Shown here: positions 61,834-64,000 of the stretch, in pieces
Numbering within the stretch: position 1 is the stretch's first letter
Layout of the letters: each line of letters opens with the position of its first letter
Origin: Kaistia defluvii
GTDB taxonomy: Bacteria; Pseudomonadota; Alphaproteobacteria; Rhizobiales; Kaistiaceae
NCBI RefSeq assembly: GCF_040548815.1
Contig: NZ_JBEPSM010000001.1
Location: 682,001 to 746,000, forward strand
Length of the DNA: 64,000 bases
Direction of reading: 5' to 3'
The notes under the pieces: model-generated
Told to the model about the DNA's origin: nothing
The model's database searches: none
Seen by the model: only the letters and a program-made list of their open reading frames with translations
Translations under genes and position numbers: made by a program

Positions 61834-62751
61834 ATGACCCAAGAAGCAACAACCGGCGTCTATGGCAACCCCCCGGCGGAGCTGGCGGACGTGCCGCGCG
61901 ACGCGGTGCAGTTTTCGCCGCTGCTGCCCGGGAGCCCGGCGCTGGAGCGCCAGGCGGAAGGCTCGCTTGCCGCCATGGTGATGCTGGTACCGCCCGGCAC
62001 GATCGAGCGCCGGCACGACATCGCCCAGGCGCTGCGCGTGCTGCAGCCGGGTGGCCAATTGACGGTGATGGCGCCGAAGGACAAGGGCGGTTCGCGGCTC
62101 GCCAAGGAACTGAAGGCGTTTGGCTGCGAATTCGAGGAAACGGCGCTTCGGCATCACCGCATCTGTGTCTCGACCCGGCCCACGGACCTGTCCGCGCTCC
62201 AGGCGGCGATCGACGATGGCGCGCCGCGACAGGTCGAGGAAACCGGCCTCTGGTCGCAGCCTGGCGTGTTCTCCTGGAACCGCGTCGATCCGGGCAGCGC
62301 GCTGCTCTTGAAGCACCTGCCGCAGCTTTCCGGACGCGGCGCGGATCTCGGCTGCGGCGTCGGCTATCTGGCGCGCGCCGTGCTTGCCATGCCGACCGTC
62401 GAGGCGCTGCACATGGTCGATATCGACCGGCGCGCCGTCGAGGCGGCGGCGAAGAACATCACCGATCCGCGCGCCAGCATCCATTGGGCGGATGTGCGCA
62501 AGGCCGGCACGATTCCCGAGGGGCTCGATTTCATCGTCATGAACCCGCCCTTCCATGATGGCGGCGCTGAAGATCGCTCGCTCGGCCAGTCCTTCGTCCG
62601 CCGCGCCGCCGAAAGCCTGCGCAAGGGCGGCCGTCTTTGGCTGACCGCCAACCGGCATTTGCCCTATGAGGATCACCTGAAGGACCTGTTCGCCCGCGCC
62701 GTGCTGATCGTCGAAGCCGATGGCTTCAAGGTCTACGAGGCGCGCAAATGA
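61834..62751 (+). CDS. Class I SAM-dependent methyltransferase, RsmC-like
   Basis: A 305-residue protein. The C-terminal half has SAM motif I DLGCGVGYLAR and the NPPFHDGG catalytic motif of RNA/DNA N2-guanine or N6-adenine methyltransferases. RsmC methylates G1207 of 16S rRNA and has the same N-terminal decayed methyltransferase domain. The start at ATG 61834 fits; an earlier ATG at 61786 has no support. Coupled to the pseudouridine-synthase gene by an ATGA overlap. Confidence 0.85.
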   Translation: MTQEATTGVYGNPPAELADVPRDAVQFSPLLPGSPALERQAEGSLAAMVMLVPPGTIERRHDIAQALRVLQPGGQLTVMAPKDKGGSRLAKELKAFGCEFEETALRHHRICVSTRPTDLSALQAAIDDGAPRQVEETGLWSQPGVFSWNRVDPGSALLLKHLPQLSGRGADLGCGVGYLARAVLAMPTVEALHMVDIDRRAVEAAAKNITDPRASIHWADVRKAGTIPEGLDFIVMNPPFHDGGAEDRSLGQSFVRRAAESLRKGGRLWLTANRHLPYEDHLKDLFARAVLIVEADGFKVYEARK

Positions 62752-63509
62752 GCAAGCCCGGCGGCAAGCAGGCCTTCCCCTCCGCGCGGCTGGATCGACT
62801 GCTGGCCAATCTCGGCTATGGCTCGCGCCGCGAGGTCCAGGGCCTGATCCAGGGCGGCCGGGTCATCCTCGACGGCGAGGCCGAAACCGATCCGGCGCAG
62901 CATATCTATGTGAAGCCGGACCTGGTGACCCGCATGACGGTGGCCGGCGAGCCGCTGGACCCGGCGCCCGGCATGGCGCTGATGATCCACAAGCCGCTCG
63001 GCGTGACCTGTTCGCACAAGGAAATCGGGCCGCTGGTCTATTCGCTGCTGCCGGAACGCTGGCGCCGCCGGGATCCCGTCATCTCCACGGTCGGCCGTCT
63101 CGACAAGGAGACGTCGGGCCTGCTGCTGATGACCGATGACGGCGCGCTGCTCCATCGCATCATCTCGCCGCGCCATCATGTGCCGAAGCGCTACCAGGTG
63201 ACGCTCGACCGGCCTCTGAATGGCGACGAGGCCGAGATCTTCGCCGCCGGCGGATTGCTGCTCGAGGGCGACGACAAGCCATTGCTGCCGGCCGAGATGG
63301 AATCCTCGGGCCCGAAGCAGGCGACGCTGACCCTGCACGAAGGGCGCTATCACCAGGTTCGCCGCATGTTCGCGGCGGTCGGCAACCATGTCGTGGCGCT
63401 GCATCGCGACCGGATCGGCCTGCTCGACCTACCTGCCGATCTGGAGGCCGGTTCGTACCGCCTGCTGACGCCTGCCGACATCGACGCGGTGTTTGGAGCC
63501 TCAGGGTGA
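62748..63509 (+). CDS. Pseudouridine synthase, RsuA/RluB/RluE family
   Basis: A 253-residue enzyme. An S4 RNA-binding domain (residues 13-60, ARLDRLLANLGYGSRREVQG) precedes a catalytic domain with GRLDKETSGLLL and its catalytic Asp, and a C-terminal HEGRYHQVRRMFAAVGN. Likely modifies 16S or 23S rRNA. It overlaps the upstream methyltransferase by ATGA and the downstream oxidoreductase by GTGA, so three rRNA/redox genes form one unit. Confidence 0.9.
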   Translation: MSKPGGKQAFPSARLDRLLANLGYGSRREVQGLIQGGRVILDGEAETDPAQHIYVKPDLVTRMTVAGEPLDPAPGMALMIHKPLGVTCSHKEIGPLVYSLLPERWRRRDPVISTVGRLDKETSGLLLMTDDGALLHRIISPRHHVPKRYQVTLDRPLNGDEAEIFAAGGLLLEGDDKPLLPAEMESSGPKQATLTLHEGRYHQVRRMFAAVGNHVVALHRDRIGLLDLPADLEAGSYRLLTPADIDAVFGASG

Positions 63510-64000
63510 CGCTTCCAGGATCGAAATTCTACGACGTCGTCGTGCTCGGCGCCGGCGCTGCCGGCATGATGTGCGCCATCGAAGCAGGCAAGCGCGGCCG
63601 CTCGGTTGCCATCATCGACCATTCGCCCTCGGCCGGCGACAAGATCCGCATTTCCGGGGGCGGCCGCTGCAACTTCACCAATATCCACGCCTCGGCCAAG
63701 AACTTCGTCTCGCAGAACCCGCGCTTCTGTATCTCGGCGCTGTCACGCTATACACAGCGCGATTTCATCGCCCTCGTCGAGCGTCATGGCATCGCCTATC
63801 ACGAGAAGACGCTTGGCCAACTGTTCTGCGACGGCTCCGCCAAGCAGATCATCGAAATGCTGGTGTCCGAGATGCTGCGGGCCGGCGTCGAGCTGCGGCT
63901 GGGCACCACCATCAAGCGGGTGGAGCATCGGGTCGATGGCGGCTACCGGGTTGCGCTATCGACGGGCGACGTCGTCTGCAAATCGCTGGTGATCGCGACC
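63506..64000 (+). CDS. NAD(P)/FAD-dependent oxidoreductase, BaiN/HI0933-like (partial, cut at window end)
   Basis: The first 165 residues are in the window. Starts at GTG 63506, overlapping the previous stop (GTGA). The FAD-binding motif is GAGAAGMMCAIEAGKRG, followed by the family signature SGGGRCNFTN. Members of this family (HI0933-like) are flavoproteins of mostly unknown substrate; BaiN dehydrogenates bile acids in gut Clostridia, which is not implied here. Confidence 0.88.
   Translation, partial: MTLPGSKFYDVVVLGAGAAGMMCAIEAGKRGRSVAIIDHSPSAGDKIRISGGGRCNFTNIHASAKNFVSQNPRFCISALSRYTQRDFIALVERHGIAYHEKTLGQLFCDGSAKQIIEMLVSEMLRAGVELRLGTTIKRVEHRVDGGYRVALSTGDVVCKSLVIAT

Overview
The window is a 64 kb, GC-rich stretch of a chromosome from an alphaproteobacterium, most likely order Hyphomicrobiales (Rhizobiales). 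The evidence is the Omp25/Omp31-type outer-membrane beta-barrels, a tandem two-domain cold-shock protein, an NDUFS4-like complex I accessory subunit, several periplasmic-binding-protein sugar ABC systems, and dispersed hairpin repeats typical of that order. I could not fix the genus by reading. No rRNA, CRISPR array, insertion sequence, integrase or replication origin was seen.

Layout. 1-10.5 kb is a carbohydrate-uptake region: the tail of a hydroxypyruvate-isomerase-like gene, a pair of long hairpin repeats, and two complete ribose-type ABC transporters transcribed away from each other around a 480-bp regulatory region. The right-hand system is followed by an SDR dehydrogenase and a LacI-type regulator; a perfect 14-bp palindrome lies in its probable promoter. 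10.5-15.2 kb holds a DedA protein, a two-gene Fluc/CrcB fluoride channel with a structured leader, a membrane protein with a K+-channel-like pore loop, and glutamate dehydrogenase. 15.3-18.4 kb is a small catabolic locus with a GntR regulator and its likely operator. 18.7-25.7 kb is a housekeeping mix: an orphan amino-acid binding protein, an L,D-transpeptidase, a lipoprotein, a HerA-like ATPase, two tRNA-Glu, glyoxalase, cold-shock protein, DUF192 protein, tRNA-Pro, NDUFS4-like protein and tRNA-Arg.

25.7-36.7 kb looks accessory. It carries a LysR-MFS-cyclophilin-like-SDR module, then an AT-rich stretch preceding a large surface protein that joins an ice-binding-like (DUF3494) passenger to an autotransporter barrel. 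That gene overlaps an L,D-transpeptidase gene. An AraC regulator, a class A acid phosphatase and a DUF3302/HlyD-type pair (YibI/YibH-like) follow. 37-43 kb has a DHFR-like protein, a CorC/CNNM protein, a porin, a pyridoxamine-oxidase-fold protein and a GGDEF/EAL protein.

43-64 kb is mostly core: efp with its modification genes epmA and epmB, paiB, a YitT protein, an amidohydrolase, msrQ, a small kinase and a fructokinase, ccdA, glmU-glmS, a DUF502 protein, a second porin, a CLC channel with CBS domains, recG, an rsmC-like methyltransferase, an rsuA-like pseudouridine synthase, and the start of a BaiN/HI0933-like flavoprotein cut by the window edge.

The most interesting candidate is the ice-binding-like autotransporter coupled to an L,D-transpeptidase (30.1-32.6 kb). 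Next come the non-canonical pore-loop protein (12.6-13.7 kb), the structured leader before crcB, and several unassigned perfect palindromes in promoter regions. Start sites were chosen from Shine-Dalgarno spacing and family conservation; all family assignments come from reading motifs, not from a database search.
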